45,724 bases of DNA from UBA7672 sp031419455 (GCA_031419455.1 JANOKS010000164.1:1-45724), one strand, 5' to 3'. Counted from the stretch's first letter, positions 16,220 to 26,019 are shown. The notes: a model not told the origin generated them from the letters alone. Translations and numbers: made by a program.

Positions 16220-17598
16220 TTCTTCTTACCCCCGAGCCTCGAACGCTTGATCATGCCTTCGTACTGATGGCCGATCAGGTGCGACTGAATCTGCGAGACT
16301 GTATCCATGGTAACCGAGACCACAATCAGCAGGGACGTGCCGCCTATATAGAATCGGCCGTTGAACTCGTTTCGTAACAGCTCGGGCAGGACGCAGATTG
16401 CAGCCATGTAGATCGAGCCAATCACGGTCAGGCGGGTCAGCACAAAGTCGAGGTGTTCCGCTGTCCGCTTGCCAGGGCGATAGCCGGGGATGAACCCACC
16501 ATACTTCCGGAGATTCTCGGCCGTCTCTTCCGGATTGAAGACGATGGACGTGTAGAAAAAGCAGAAGAAGATGATGAGCGCAGCGAACGCCACGATGTAG
16601 AGCGGCTGGCCCGGGCCGAGATAGGCCTGGATAAAGCTCAGGACCTCGCCCCACCATCCTGCCTGGTTTACAGCGACCTGGTCCGCGGGTGTGCCGGCAG
16701 CCACCGCCGGCGCGCCGTTGAAGCCAGCCAGCGTATTGGGAAGCATCAGCAGCGACGATGCGAAGATGGCCGGAATGACGCCAGCGGCGTTGACCTTGAG
16801 CGGCAGGAAGGACGATTCCCCGCCGACCATCCGGTTGCCCTGCTGTCGCTTCGGATACTGGATCAACAAGCGGCGCTGAGAGCGCTCGATGAAGACGATG
16901 AACAATACCATCGCAAGGGCGAGGCCGATGATCGCAAGCACGACGATGAAATCGAGCTGGCCCGCGTAGAGCTGGCCCCAGGTCTGGACGATGTAGTTGG
17001 GAAGCTCGGCCACGATGCCGGCGAAGATGATCAGCGAGATGCCGTTGCCGACGCCGCGTGCGGTGACCTGCTCGCCCAGCCACATCAGGAAGATCGTGCC
17101 GCCGACCAGCGTGATGACGGTCGAAGCCATGAAGTAAGGCCCCGGAGAATAGGCCATGGTGTCGTTGTTCAGCGCCAGCGACACGCCCCAGGCCTGCGCG
17201 AGAGCGAGCACGACAGTGAGATAGCGGGTGTACTGGTTCAGCTGTTTCCGGCCGCCTTCGCCCTCTTTCTTGAGGCGTTCGAGCGCGGGGACGGCGGTGG
17301 ACAGGATCTGGACGATGATCGACGCCGAGATGTACGGCATTACGTTCAGCGCGAAGATGGCCATGCGCTCGACGGCGCCGCCGGAGAATGTGTTCCACAT
17401 TCCCAGGATGCCTTCCTTCATACCGGCGAAGGCGCGGGCGTACTCGACCATGTCGAGGCCGGGAATCGGGATCTGGGCGCCGATGCGATAGACGACGAGG
17501 GCGGCGAGCGTGAACCAGATGCGCGCCTGCAGCTCCTTCGCCTTGCCGAAGGTCGAGAAGGAAATATTGCGAGCCAGCTGCTCGGCCGCGGATACCAT
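16216..17598 (-). CDS. secY: Protein translocase channel subunit SecY
   Basis: A 460-residue inner-membrane protein with ten predicted membrane segments. Typical blocks are the N-terminal FSTFGKAKELQARIWFTLAALVVYRIGAQIPIPG, GIMPYISASI-like sequence near residue 95 and FYTSIVFNPEETAENLRKYGGFIPGYRPGKRTAEHL (about 345-380), the C5 loop that contacts SecA and the ribosome. The plug-region sequence (FSGGAVERMAIFALNVMPYISASII) is intact. It forms the SecYEG pore; secE lies at the far end of this window. An 86-bp gap with three hairpins separates it from rplO. Confidence 0.99.
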   Translation of the reverse strand: MVSAAEQLARNISFSTFGKAKELQARIWFTLAALVVYRIGAQIPIPGLDMVEYARAFAGMKEGILGMWNTFSGGAVERMAIFALNVMPYISASIIVQILSTAVPALERLKKEGEGGRKQLNQYTRYLTVVLALAQAWGVSLALNNDTMAYSPGPYFMASTVITLVGGTIFLMWLGEQVTARGVGNGISLIIFAGIVAELPNYIVQTWGQLYAGQLDFIVVLAIIGLALAMVLFIVFIERSQRRLLIQYPKRQQGNRMVGGESSFLPLKVNAAGVIPAIFASSLLMLPNTLAGFNGAPAVAAGTPADQVAVNQAGWWGEVLSFIQAYLGPGQPLYIVAFAALIIFFCFFYTSIVFNPEETAENLRKYGGFIPGYRPGKRTAEHLDFVLTRLTVIGSIYMAAICVLPELLRNEFNGRFYIGGTSLLIVVSVTMDTVSQIQSHLIGHQYEGMIKRSRLGGKKK

Positions 17599-17617
17599 TA
17601 AGCCCGCCTCCCAGATC

Positions 17618-17683
17618 GCGTGACCGTCACGCTGCCAGAATGGCAGGCTCAGCCACGCGCGCGACTATCCTCGACGAGGATAG
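17618..17683 (-). promoter_or_regulatory. Three tandem hairpins in the rplO-secY gap
   Basis: The gap of 86 bp holds three small inverted repeats in a row: GCGTGA/TCACGC with a 3-nt loop (17618-17632), TGCCA/TGGCA with a 3-nt loop (17633-17645), and CTATCCTCG/CGAGGATAG with a 1-base centre (17665-17683). The last begins right after the rplO stop codon. None has a T-run, so simple termination is unlikely. They may mark RNA processing, stability or secY translation control. Confidence 0.5.
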
Positions 17684-17684
17684 C

Positions 17685-18167
17685 CTACTCGGCAGCCTCA
17701 GCGGCAACCGGCTTCGTCACAGTAACCTTGCCGCCGGCTTTTTCCACCGCTTCGATGGCCGCCTTGGAAGCGCCGTGCACGACCAGCTGAACTTTGGACT
17801 TGATCTCGCCCTTTGCAAGGAGGCGGACACCGTCCTTGCTGCGACGCAACACGCCAGCGGCCTTGAGTGCGTCGGCGTCGATCGGCTTCTTGGCGTCGAG
17901 CTTGCCGGCTTTCACGGCTTCCTCGATGCGGCCGATGTTCACTTCGGCGTAGGTCGCAGCCCGATACGGCGTGAAGCCACGCTTCGGCAGGCGCATGTAG
18001 ATCGGCATCTGGCCGCCTTCAAAGCCGTTGACGGACACGCCGCGGCGCGCCTTCTGGCCCTTCACGCCGCGACCGGCTGTCTTGCCCTTGCCCGAGCCGA
18101 CGCCCAGGCCGACGCGCATCCGCTTCTTGCGGGCGCCGGGTTTGTCGGAAATCTCGTTCAGTTTCAT
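17685..18167 (-). CDS. rplO: 50S ribosomal protein L15
   Basis: A 160-residue protein opening MKLNEISDKPGARKKRMRVG, with the extended basic loop GSGKGKTAGRGVKGQKARRG and GFEGGQMPIYMRLPKRGF. L15 binds 23S rRNA domain II and assembles late. The C-terminal end is Ala/Glu-rich (TVTKPVAAEAAE). It stands 46 bp after rpmD and is the last ribosomal gene before secY. Confidence 0.98.
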   Translation of the reverse strand: MKLNEISDKPGARKKRMRVGLGVGSGKGKTAGRGVKGQKARRGVSVNGFEGGQMPIYMRLPKRGFTPYRAATYAEVNIGRIEEAVKAGKLDAKKPIDADALKAAGVLRRSKDGVRLLAKGEIKSKVQLVVHGASKAAIEAVEKAGGKVTVTKPVAAEAAE

Positions 18168-18213
18168 CTTACGCTCCAGACTGACCTGCCCCTGCGGGCG
18201 ACCAGCGAATTCC

Positions 18214-18402
18214 TTAGTCTGTCACGACTTCGACGAGGTGCGCGACCTTGGCGATCATGCCGCGAACCGAAGGCGTGTCCTCGAGCTCGCGCTCGCGGGC
18301 GACCTTGTTGAGGCCGAGGCCGACCAGCGTCGCGCGCTGCGAAGCTTCGCGGCGCTGCGGGCTCTTCACCTGCTTCACGCGGAGGGTTTTCTTGGCGGGC
18401 AT
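18214..18402 (-). CDS. rpmD: 50S ribosomal protein L30
   Basis: A 62-residue protein with the L30 pattern LRVKQVKSPQRREASQRATLVGLGLNKV and SVRGMIAKVAHLVEV. Its presence between rpsE and rplO is the usual spc-operon order. It lies 19 bp after rpsE. Confidence 0.97.
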   Translation of the reverse strand: MPAKKTLRVKQVKSPQRREASQRATLVGLGLNKVARERELEDTPSVRGMIAKVAHLVEVVTD

Positions 18403-18421
18403 CTCGACCGTCTCCTAGACC

Positions 18422-19030
18422 TTACGCCACTTCAGCGTTGCCCGAACCGTCGGTGCGGCGGGCGATGATGTCCTGAACCTTCAGGCCGCGCTTGGACGCG
18501 ATCTGACGGGGCGAAGCCTGGCGCTTGAGCGCGTCGACCGTGGCGCGGACCATGTTGTACGGATTCGAGGAACCCGTCGACTTGGCCACAACGTCACGCA
18601 CGCCGAGCACGTCGAACACTGCGCGCATCGGACCGCCGGCGATCACGCCCGTGCCGGCCGGAGCCGAACGCATGATGACCTTGCCAGCGCCCCAGCGGCC
18701 GTGGGTGTCGTGGTGCAGCGTGCGGCCTTCGCGCAGCGGCACGCGGACCATTGATTTCTTGGCTTCCTCGGTCGCTTTGCGGATCGCCTCGGGAACCTCG
18801 CGGGCCTTGCCGTGGCCGAAGCCGATGCGGCCCTTCTGGTCGCCGACGACCACGAGGGCTGCGAACGCGAAGTTCTTACCGCCCTTCACGACCTTGGCGA
18901 CGCGGTTGATGGCAACCAGCTTGTCGATGATTTCGGACTGTTCGCGATCATCGCCGCCATCGCGACGGCGGCCGCGGCCGCGCTCGCCACGTTCACCACC
19001 ACGTTCGCTACGTTCGCCTTCACGGGCCAT
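18422..19030 (-). CDS. rpsE: 30S ribosomal protein S5
   Basis: A 202-residue protein. The core starts at about residue 33 (SEIIDKLVAINRVAKVVKGG) and includes VVGDQKGRIGFGHGKAREVPEAI and APAGTGVIAGGPMRAVFDVLG. S5 lies at the mRNA entry site and affects accuracy. The first 32 residues are an extension made almost only of Arg, Gly, Glu and Asp (MAREGERSERGGERGERGRG and on), longer than in E. coli and likely disordered. It is followed by rpmD after 19 bp. Confidence 0.98.
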   Translation of the reverse strand: MAREGERSERGGERGERGRGRRRDGGDDREQSEIIDKLVAINRVAKVVKGGKNFAFAALVVVGDQKGRIGFGHGKAREVPEAIRKATEEAKKSMVRVPLREGRTLHHDTHGRWGAGKVIMRSAPAGTGVIAGGPMRAVFDVLGVRDVVAKSTGSSNPYNMVRATVDALKRQASPRQIASKRGLKVQDIIARRTDGSGNAEVA

Positions 19031-19039
19031 TCGCGACTC

Positions 19040-19393
19040 CTAGAATTTCAGGCCGCCCTCACGGGCGGCATCGGCGAGCGCTTTCACGCGGCCATGAAAG
19101 ATGTAGCCGCCGCGGTCGAACACCACGTCGCTGACGCCAGCCTTCTTGGCGCGCTCAGCGATGAGCTTGCCGACGCTGGCTGCGTCTTCGGATTTGGCGC
19201 CGCCCTTGAAATCCTTCTCCATCGAGGACGCAGCGGCCAGCGTGACGCCCTTGGCGTCATCGATGAGCTGCACCGAGATGTGCTTGGACGAGCGGGTGAC
19301 CGACAGGCGCGGTTTGCCTTCGGCGACCTTGCGGAGCTTGGTGCGGACGCGCTGGGCGCGGCGGTCGAACTGTCTGTGTTGAAGCGAGGCCAT
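19040..19393 (-). CDS. rplR: 50S ribosomal protein L18
   Basis: A 117-residue protein with RRAQRVRTKLRKVAEGKPRLSVTRSSKHISVQLIDD and the C-terminal DVVFDRGGYIFHGRVKALADAAREGGLKF, the standard L18 ending. It binds 5S rRNA with L5 and L25. It is packed between rplF (3 bp) and rpsE (9 bp). Confidence 0.98.
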   Translation of the reverse strand: MASLQHRQFDRRAQRVRTKLRKVAEGKPRLSVTRSSKHISVQLIDDAKGVTLAAASSMEKDFKGGAKSEDAASVGKLIAERAKKAGVSDVVFDRGGYIFHGRVKALADAAREGGLKF

Positions 19394-19396
19394 GGC

Positions 19397-19933
19397 TTAC
19401 TTCTTCTTGCCTTCCTTGCGGCGGACGTATTCGCCCACCTTGCGGACGCCCTTGCCCTTGTACGGCTCGGGCGGACGGAACGAACGGATTTCGGCGGCGA
19501 CCTGGCCAACCGTCTGCTTGTCGGCGCCCGTGATCTTGATCTCGGTCGGCTTGGCGGACGCGAAGGTGATGCCGTCCGGCGCCTTGTAGACGACGGGGTG
19601 CGAATAGCCGAGCGAAAGCTCGAGATCCTTGCCCTTCATCGCAGCGCGGTAGCCGACGCCGATGAGTTCGAGGTTCTTCTCGAAGCCCGTCGTGACGCCC
19701 GTCACCATGTTGTTGATGTTGGCGCGGGTCGTGCCCCACATGGCCTTCGAGCGGCGCTCATCCGCGTTGCGCGGCTGGATGTTGAGCTCGCCGTTCTCGA
19801 CCTTGACGGAGACCTCGTCGGACAGAGCCATCTTGAGCTCGCCCTTCGGGCCTTTCACGGTGACGTGGCCATCGGCGACCTTGATGTCGACGCCTTTGAC
19901 GGGAGGAATGATCTTCTTTCCAACGCGAGACAT
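19397..19933 (-). CDS. rplF: 50S ribosomal protein L6
   Basis: A 178-residue protein opening MSRVGKKIIPPVKGVDIKVA, with two repeated L6 folds and the signature RPPEPYKGKGVRKVGEYVRRKEGKKK at the C-terminus. L6 binds 23S rRNA near the factor-binding site. It follows rpsH by 1 bp. Confidence 0.99.
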   Translation of the reverse strand: MSRVGKKIIPPVKGVDIKVADGHVTVKGPKGELKMALSDEVSVKVENGELNIQPRNADERRSKAMWGTTRANINNMVTGVTTGFEKNLELIGVGYRAAMKGKDLELSLGYSHPVVYKAPDGITFASAKPTEIKITGADKQTVGQVAAEIRSFRPPEPYKGKGVRKVGEYVRRKEGKKK

Positions 19934-19934
19934 G

Positions 19935-20330
19935 TCAGCTCACCCTGCAGAGAATTTCGCCGCCAACGTTCTGGGTGCGCGCCTCGGCGTCCGACATCAC
20001 GCCCTTCGGCGTGGACAGGACCGAGATACCCAGGCCATTGCGGACCAGCGGCAGGTCACGGACGGCCGAGTAAACGCGGCGGCCCGGCTTCGAGATGCGG
20101 CGGATTTCGGAGATCACCGGCGCCCCATCGTAGTATTTCAGCTCGATATCGAGCTCCTTGCGGCCATCCTTCTCCACTTCCGTGAAGCCGCGGATGTAGC
20201 CTTCGCGCTGGAGCACCTCCAGCACGTTGACGCGAAGCTTGGACGAGGGCGACTGAACCGAGGAGCGGCCGCGATGCTGAGCATTGCGGATGCGGGTCAA
20301 CAGGTCACCAACAGGATCATTCATTTGCAT
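19935..20330 (-). CDS. rpsH: 30S ribosomal protein S8
   Basis: A 131-residue protein with NDPVGDLLTRIRNAQHRG and the C-terminal GISVLSTPKGVMSDAEARTQNVGGEILCRV. S8 binds the central domain of 16S rRNA; in E. coli it also represses spc-operon translation at the rplE start. Two nearby start codons (MQM) make the exact start uncertain by two residues. It lies 14 bp after rpsN. Confidence 0.99.
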   Translation of the reverse strand: MQMNDPVGDLLTRIRNAQHRGRSSVQSPSSKLRVNVLEVLQREGYIRGFTEVEKDGRKELDIELKYYDGAPVISEIRRISKPGRRVYSAVRDLPLVRNGLGISVLSTPKGVMSDAEARTQNVGGEILCRVS

Positions 20331-20344
20331 TGGTCTGACCTCCC

Positions 20345-20650
20345 CTACCAGCTCGACTTGACGAGGCCCGGGATCATTCCCGAGGCGCCGTATTCGCGCA
20401 GGGCGATGCGGGACATCTTGAGTTTCCGATAATAGGCGCGCGGCCGGCCCGAGATCTCGCAGCGGTTGCGGATCCGGTTCGGCGCCGAGTTGCGCGGAAG
20501 CTTGGCCAGCTTCATGCGCGCCTCGAAGCGCTGCTCCAGAGGGAGGCTCTCGTCCAGCGCCTTCGTCTTCAGGTCAGCGCGCTTCTTGGCGTACTGATCG
20601 ACGAGGCGGCGGCGCCGGTTGTTCTTTTCGATCGAGCTTTTCTTTGCCAT
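20345..20650 (-). CDS. rpsN: 30S ribosomal protein S14, zinc-free type
   Basis: A 101-residue protein (MAKKSSIEKNNRRRRLVDQY) ending GASGMIPGLVKSSW. It has the long C-minus form: the paired Cys residues of the short zinc-binding S14 are absent, with only one Cys in NRCEISGRPRAYYRKL. S14 sits in the 30S head near the A site. It lies 18 bp after rplE. Confidence 0.98.
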   Translation of the reverse strand: MAKKSSIEKNNRRRRLVDQYAKKRADLKTKALDESLPLEQRFEARMKLAKLPRNSAPNRIRNRCEISGRPRAYYRKLKMSRIALREYGASGMIPGLVKSSW

Positions 20651-20668
20651 CGTTTCTCTCCAGCGCGC

Positions 20669-21229
20669 CTAGGTGGTGCGGAAGGGAAAGCCCAACTCCG
20701 TGAGGAGGGCTTTCGCTTCGTCGTTGGTGCGCGCCGTGGTGCACACAATGATGTCCATGCCCCAGACCGTCTCGATGCTGTCATAGCTGATCTCGGGAAA
20801 CACGGTATGCTCCTTGAGACCCATGGCGAAATTGCCACGTCCATCGAACGACTTGGCGTTGAGGCCACGGAAGTCCTTCATGCGCGGGAGCGCGATGGTC
20901 GTCAGGCGGTCAACGAACTCGTACATGCGCTCGCGACGAAGGGTGACCTTCGCGCCGATTGTCATGCCATCGCGCAGCTTGAACGAGGCGATCGACTTGC
21001 GCGACTTCGTCTCGATCGGCTTCTGGCCGCTGATCGCTGCGAGGTCGGCGACGGCCGAGCGAATCTTCTTGGAGTCGGCGACAGCTTCGCCAACGCCCAT
21101 GTTGATCACGACCTTGTCGAGCGCCGGGACCTGAAGGCCATTCGTGTAGCTGAACTGCTGGGTCAGCTTCTCACGGATTTCCTGGTCGTACAGCGACTTG
21201 AGGCGCGGGATATACTTAGTTTCAGCCAT
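20669..21229 (-). CDS. rplE: 50S ribosomal protein L5
   Basis: A 186-residue protein. The ATG at 21229 gives MAETKYIPRLKSLYDQEIRE, the family start; longer frames overlap rplX without homology. Core blocks are QVPALDKVVINMGVGEAVAD, ITGQKP-like sequence at about 70 and MGLKEHTVFPEISYD. L5 binds 5S rRNA and forms a bridge to S13. Its start overlaps the end of rplX by 8 bp. Confidence 0.98.
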   Translation of the reverse strand: MAETKYIPRLKSLYDQEIREKLTQQFSYTNGLQVPALDKVVINMGVGEAVADSKKIRSAVADLAAISGQKPIETKSRKSIASFKLRDGMTIGAKVTLRRERMYEFVDRLTTIALPRMKDFRGLNAKSFDGRGNFAMGLKEHTVFPEISYDSIETVWGMDIIVCTTARTNDEAKALLTELGFPFRTT

Positions 21230-21542
21230 CGACGGACTCCCCGGAACGCTTGGCAAAGCGCACCTTGCGGCCCTTGTCGTCGGTCTTGAAACCGACGCGG
21301 GTGGGCTTGCCCGACGTCGGATCGACGTGGGCGACGTTGGAAACATGGATCGGCGCTTCGTTGCGCTTGATGCCGCCCTGCGGATCAGCCTGGCTCGGCT
21401 TGGTGTGGCGCGCCTTGATGTTGACGCCCGACACGAGCACGCGGCTCTCCACGGGGAATGACTTCAGCACTTCGCCCTTCCGGCCTTTATCCTTGCCGGT
21501 CAGCACGATGACGGTGTCGCCTTTGCGAATCTTGGCGGCCAT
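21222..21542 (-). CDS. rplX: 50S ribosomal protein L24
   Basis: A 106-residue protein with the KOW motif IRKGDTVIVLTGKDKGRKGEV near the N-terminus and GVNIKARHTKPSQADPQGGI. L24 is an assembly initiator binding the 5' end of 23S rRNA. It follows rplN by 1 bp and overlaps rplE by 8 bp. Confidence 0.98.
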   Translation of the reverse strand: MAAKIRKGDTVIVLTGKDKGRKGEVLKSFPVESRVLVSGVNIKARHTKPSQADPQGGIKRNEAPIHVSNVAHVDPTSGKPTRVGFKTDDKGRKVRFAKRSGESVDG

Positions 21543-21543
21543 T

Positions 21544-21912
21544 TTACAGGACCTCCGGCGCGAGCGAGATGATCTTCATGTGGTTCTTGGCGCGGAGTTC
21601 GCGCGGAACCGGTCCGAAGATGCGCGTGCCGATCGGCTCGTTCTGGTTGTTGACCAGGACGGCGGCGTTCGAGTCGAAGCGGATCACCGAACCATCGCGG
21701 CGCTGCAGGTCTTTCGACACGCGAACGACGACGGCGCGTTTGACTTCGCCCTTCTTCACGCGACCCTTCGGCGCGGCTTCCTTGATCGAGACGACGATCA
21801 CGTCGCCAACCGACGCATAGCGCCGTTTGGAGCCGCCCAGCACCTTGATGCACTGGACACGACGCGCGCCGGAATTGTCGGCTACGTCGAGGTTGGTCTG
21901 CATCTGGATCAT
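21544..21912 (-). CDS. rplN: 50S ribosomal protein L14
   Basis: A 122-residue protein. The ATG at 21912 gives MIQMQTNLDVADNSGARRVQ, the invariant L14 start; upstream frame is out of family and overlaps rpsQ. The C-terminus ends FGPVPRELRAKNHMKIISLAPEVL as usual. L14 lies at the subunit interface. It overlaps rpsQ by 4 bp (ATGA), so spc genes are translationally coupled to S10 genes here. Confidence 0.99.
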   Translation of the reverse strand: MIQMQTNLDVADNSGARRVQCIKVLGGSKRRYASVGDVIVVSIKEAAPKGRVKKGEVKRAVVVRVSKDLQRRDGSVIRFDSNAAVLVNNQNEPIGTRIFGPVPRELRAKNHMKIISLAPEVL

Positions 21913-22154
21913 GCGGCATCCCCTTTGAAGGATACGATTTCCCAGCGCTTCAGCTTGGAGCGCGGCGGGCACTCCTGGATCTCGACGATCTGGCCGAGTT
22001 GCGCTTTGTTCGCTTCGTCGTGGGCGTGGTAACGCTTCGACTTCCGCACGGTCTTCTTGAACAGCGGATGGAGGAAGGTCCGCTCGACTTTCACGACAGC
22101 GGTCTTGTCCATCTTGTTGGAGACGACCGTGCCTTCCATGACTCGTCTGGGCAT
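21909..22154 (-). CDS. rpsQ: 30S ribosomal protein S17
   Basis: An 81-residue OB-fold protein with MEGTVVSNKMDKTAVVKVERTF and HPLFKKTVRKSKRYHAHDE, then VEIQECPPRSKLKRWEIV. S17 binds the 5' domain of 16S rRNA. It is the last gene of the classical S10 set and overlaps rplN by 4 bp. Confidence 0.98.
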   Translation of the reverse strand: MPRRVMEGTVVSNKMDKTAVVKVERTFLHPLFKKTVRKSKRYHAHDEANKAQLGQIVEIQECPPRSKLKRWEIVSFKGDAA

Positions 22155-22164
22155 CGTGCTCTCC

Positions 22165-22386
22165 TTAGGCCGACTGCTTCGACTTCTCGGACAGCACCGC
22201 TTCGATGCGGGCTATCGAGCGACGAATGTCGCCGACGCGAGAGGTCTTTTCCAGCTGCCCGGTGGCGCGCTGGAAACGCAGGTTGAACTGTTCCTTGCGG
22301 AAAGCGGTGAGTTCTTCACGCAGCTGTTCCACGGTGGACTTGCGGTAGGTTTCGAGGTCCTTGCGGATTACATAAAGCTTGGTCAT
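22165..22386 (-). CDS. rpmC: 50S ribosomal protein L29
   Basis: A 73-residue two-helix protein (TVEQLREELTAFRKEQFNLRFQRATGQLE and RVGDIRRSIARIEAVLSEK). L29 lies at the tunnel exit next to L23, where trigger factor and SRP dock. It is 3 bp after rplP and 10 bp before rpsQ. Confidence 0.97.
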   Translation of the reverse strand: MTKLYVIRKDLETYRKSTVEQLREELTAFRKEQFNLRFQRATGQLEKTSRVGDIRRSIARIEAVLSEKSKQSA

Positions 22387-22389
22387 CGC

Positions 22390-22803
22390 CTACTCCCCGA
22401 TCCGCGTGACGATCTTGGTCTTGACCGACAGCTTGGCGGCTCCGAGCAAGAGGGCCTGACGCGCGATCGCATCCGGCACGCCGTCGATCTCGAACAGGAT
22501 GCGGCCCGGCTTGACGCGGACCACCCAGAATTCAGGCGCGCCCTTGCCGGAGCCCATGCGGACTTCGATCGGCTTTTTCGAGACGGGCACGTCCGGGAAC
22601 ACGCGGCACCACACCTTGCCGAGACGTTTCATCTCGCGGGTAAGCGCGCGGCGAGCAGCCTCGATCTCACGGGCGGTCACGCGGTTCGGCTCCAGGGCCT
22701 TGAGGCCATGGCTGCCGTTGTTCAGCGTGAAGCCGGACTTGGCGAGACCGTGAATGCGGCCCTTGAAGGCCTTCCGGTATTTTGTGCGCTTGGGTTGAAG
22801 CAT
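22390..22803 (-). CDS. rplP: 50S ribosomal protein L16
   Basis: A 137-residue protein opening MLQPKRTKYRKAFKGRIHGLAKSG, with RMGSGKGAPEFWVVRVKPGRILFEIDGV, the typical L16 core. It contributes to the A-site tRNA pocket. It lies 13 bp after rpsC. Confidence 0.99.
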   Translation of the reverse strand: MLQPKRTKYRKAFKGRIHGLAKSGFTLNNGSHGLKALEPNRVTAREIEAARRALTREMKRLGKVWCRVFPDVPVSKKPIEVRMGSGKGAPEFWVVRVKPGRILFEIDGVPDAIARQALLLGAAKLSVKTKIVTRIGE

Positions 22804-22816
22804 TGTCCTATCTCAC

Positions 22817-23532
<716 letters not shown>

Positions 23533-23533
<1 letters not shown>

Positions 23534-23931
23534 TATGCGGCCTCGGAGGTTTGCGCGACAGCGGACGTGTCGCGGAGCACGATGGTAAGTTGCGAGAACG
23601 GCTTTTCGACGCGAACGCCGCGGCCGCGTGCGCGGGCATGCATGCGCTTCATCACGAGGTTCTTGCCGACATGGGCCTCGGCGACGATCAGGCTGTCGAT
23701 GTCGAGGTTGTGGTTGTTGTCGGCGTTCGCCACGGCGGACTTGAGCAGTTTGAGCACATCAACAGCGGCGCGCTTGCGCGAGAATTCGAGCTCGGCCATC
23801 GCCTTGTCGACTTTCAGGCCGCGGATCTGCTGGGCCAGAAGGTTCAGCTTCTGGTCCGAGATACGGTACATCTTCAGCACGGCGCGGGACTCGTTGGAGG
23901 CCTGCTTCGGAGGGGCTTTTGCCTTACCCAT
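23533..23931 (-). CDS. rplV: 50S ribosomal protein L22
   Basis: A 132-residue protein with SDQKLNLLAQQIRGLKVDKAMAELEFSRKRAA and the tunnel-lining loop MKRMHARARGRGVRVEKPFSQLTIVL. L22 lines the exit tunnel and contacts nascent chains. It lies 2 bp after rpsS. Confidence 0.99.
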
Positions 23932-23933
23932 GA

Positions 23934-24224
23934 TTATTTACCTGCCGGCTTTCTGGCGACTTTTTTGTCGCCGCCATGGCCATGGAATGTGCGGGTCGGC
24001 GCGAACTCGCCGAACTTGTGGCCCACCATCTCTTCCGAGACGTTGACCGGCACGAAGCTCTTGCCGTTGTGGACCTGGAAGGTCAGGCCGATGAAATCGG
24101 GCAGGATGGTCGAGCGGCGCGACCAGGTCTTGATCGGCGTCGAGCGCGCGGCGCCACGGGCGGTCTCTGCCTTCTTGAGAAGGTAACCGTCGACGAAGGG
24201 GCCTTTCCATACGGAACGGGACAT
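23934..24224 (-). CDS. rpsS: 30S ribosomal protein S19
   Basis: A 96-residue protein. The ATG at 24224 gives MSRSVWKGPFVDGYLLKKAE, the S19 start; the longer frame overlaps rplB. Core blocks are RSTILPDFIGLTFQVHNGKSFVPV and HKFGEFAPTRTFHGH. S19 pairs with S13 in the 30S head. It lies 14 bp after rplB. Confidence 0.99.
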   Translation of the reverse strand: MSRSVWKGPFVDGYLLKKAETARGAARSTPIKTWSRRSTILPDFIGLTFQVHNGKSFVPVNVSEEMVGHKFGEFAPTRTFHGHGGDKKVARKPAGK

Positions 24225-24238
24225 CTTGCTTCTCTCCG

Positions 24239-25066
<828 letters not shown>

Positions 25067-25078
25067 GGCGCCTTATCC

Positions 25079-25378
25079 TCAGAGCCCGGTCGTCACGTCG
25101 ATGGACTGTCCGTCCTTCAACGTCACGATCGCTTTCTTGACGTCCGAGCGCTTGCCCGGGACGCCGCGGAATAACTTCGATTTGCCTTTGACGACCAGCG
25201 TGTTCACGCCAAGCACGTTGACGTTGAACAGCGCTTCGACCGCTTCCTTGATCTGCGGCTTCGTCGCGTCGAGGGGCACGCGGAAGACCACCTTGTTCTG
25301 CTCGGAGAGCATGGTCGACTTCTCGGTGATGATCGGCGCCGTCAGGCGCGTGTAGTGGAGAGCCTTGGGAGCGGCCAT
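25079..25378 (-). CDS. rplW: 50S ribosomal protein L23
   Basis: A 99-residue protein with LTAPIITEKSTMLSEQNKVVFRVPLDATKPQIKEAVEALFNVNVL, the L23 signature. It sits at the tunnel exit and docks trigger factor. It lies 3 bp after rplD. Confidence 0.98.
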   Translation of the reverse strand: MAAPKALHYTRLTAPIITEKSTMLSEQNKVVFRVPLDATKPQIKEAVEALFNVNVLGVNTLVVKGKSKLFRGVPGKRSDVKKAIVTLKDGQSIDVTTGL

Positions 25379-25381
25379 GGG

Positions 25382-26014
25382 TTACGCCTTCTCGGCTTCG
25401 GCGAAGCGCGCGTTCACGCCTTCGACCGCTTCACGCGACAGCACCAGCGTCTTGCGGCGCAGAACGTCGTAGACGTTCAGGCCGGCGAGCGGGAGCACAT
25501 CGATGTTGGGGATGTTGCGAGCGGCCTTGGCGAACTTCTCGTTCACTTCGGAGCCGCCGATGAACAGGGCGTTCTTGATTCCGAGCGCCTTGAGCTGGGC
25601 CACCAGATCCTTGGTCTTCTCGCCTTCGAAGCCGTCGAGAACGATCAGAGCCTCGTCCTTCACTTTGGCCGAGAGCGCATGCTTCATCGCGAGCGCGCGG
25701 ACCTTTTTCGGAAGACCATGCGCATGGCTGTGCGGGTGCGGACCGTGGGCGACGCCGCCGCCGACGAAGATCGGCGCGTTGCGCGAGCCGTGACGCGCGC
25801 CGCCGGTGCCCTTCTGGCGATAGAGCTTCTTGGTGGTGACCGAGACGTCGTCGCGGTTCTGCGTCGAGTGAGTGCCGGCCTGGCGCTTGGAGAGCTGGTA
25901 GCGAACCATGCGCTGCAGAATGTCCGAGCGAATCTCTTCGATGCCGAACACGGCGTCCGAGAGTTCGATCTCGCCGGCCTTGGCCGAGTCAAGTTTGACG
26001 ACTGGGAGTTTCAT
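25382..26014 (-). CDS. rplD: 50S ribosomal protein L4
   Basis: A 210-residue protein. The extended loop RQKGTGGARHGSRNAPIFVGGGVAHGP reaches the exit tunnel. In E. coli, L4 also represses its own S10 operon; whether that happens here is unknown. The C-terminal globular domain includes LDGFEGEKTKDLVAQLKALG and ARNIPNIDVLPLAGLNVYDVLRR. It lies 5 bp after rplC. Confidence 0.99.
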   Translation of the reverse strand: MKLPVVKLDSAKAGEIELSDAVFGIEEIRSDILQRMVRYQLSKRQAGTHSTQNRDDVSVTTKKLYRQKGTGGARHGSRNAPIFVGGGVAHGPHPHSHAHGLPKKVRALAMKHALSAKVKDEALIVLDGFEGEKTKDLVAQLKALGIKNALFIGGSEVNEKFAKAARNIPNIDVLPLAGLNVYDVLRRKTLVLSREAVEGVNARFAEAEKA

Positions 26015-26019
26015 GAGGC

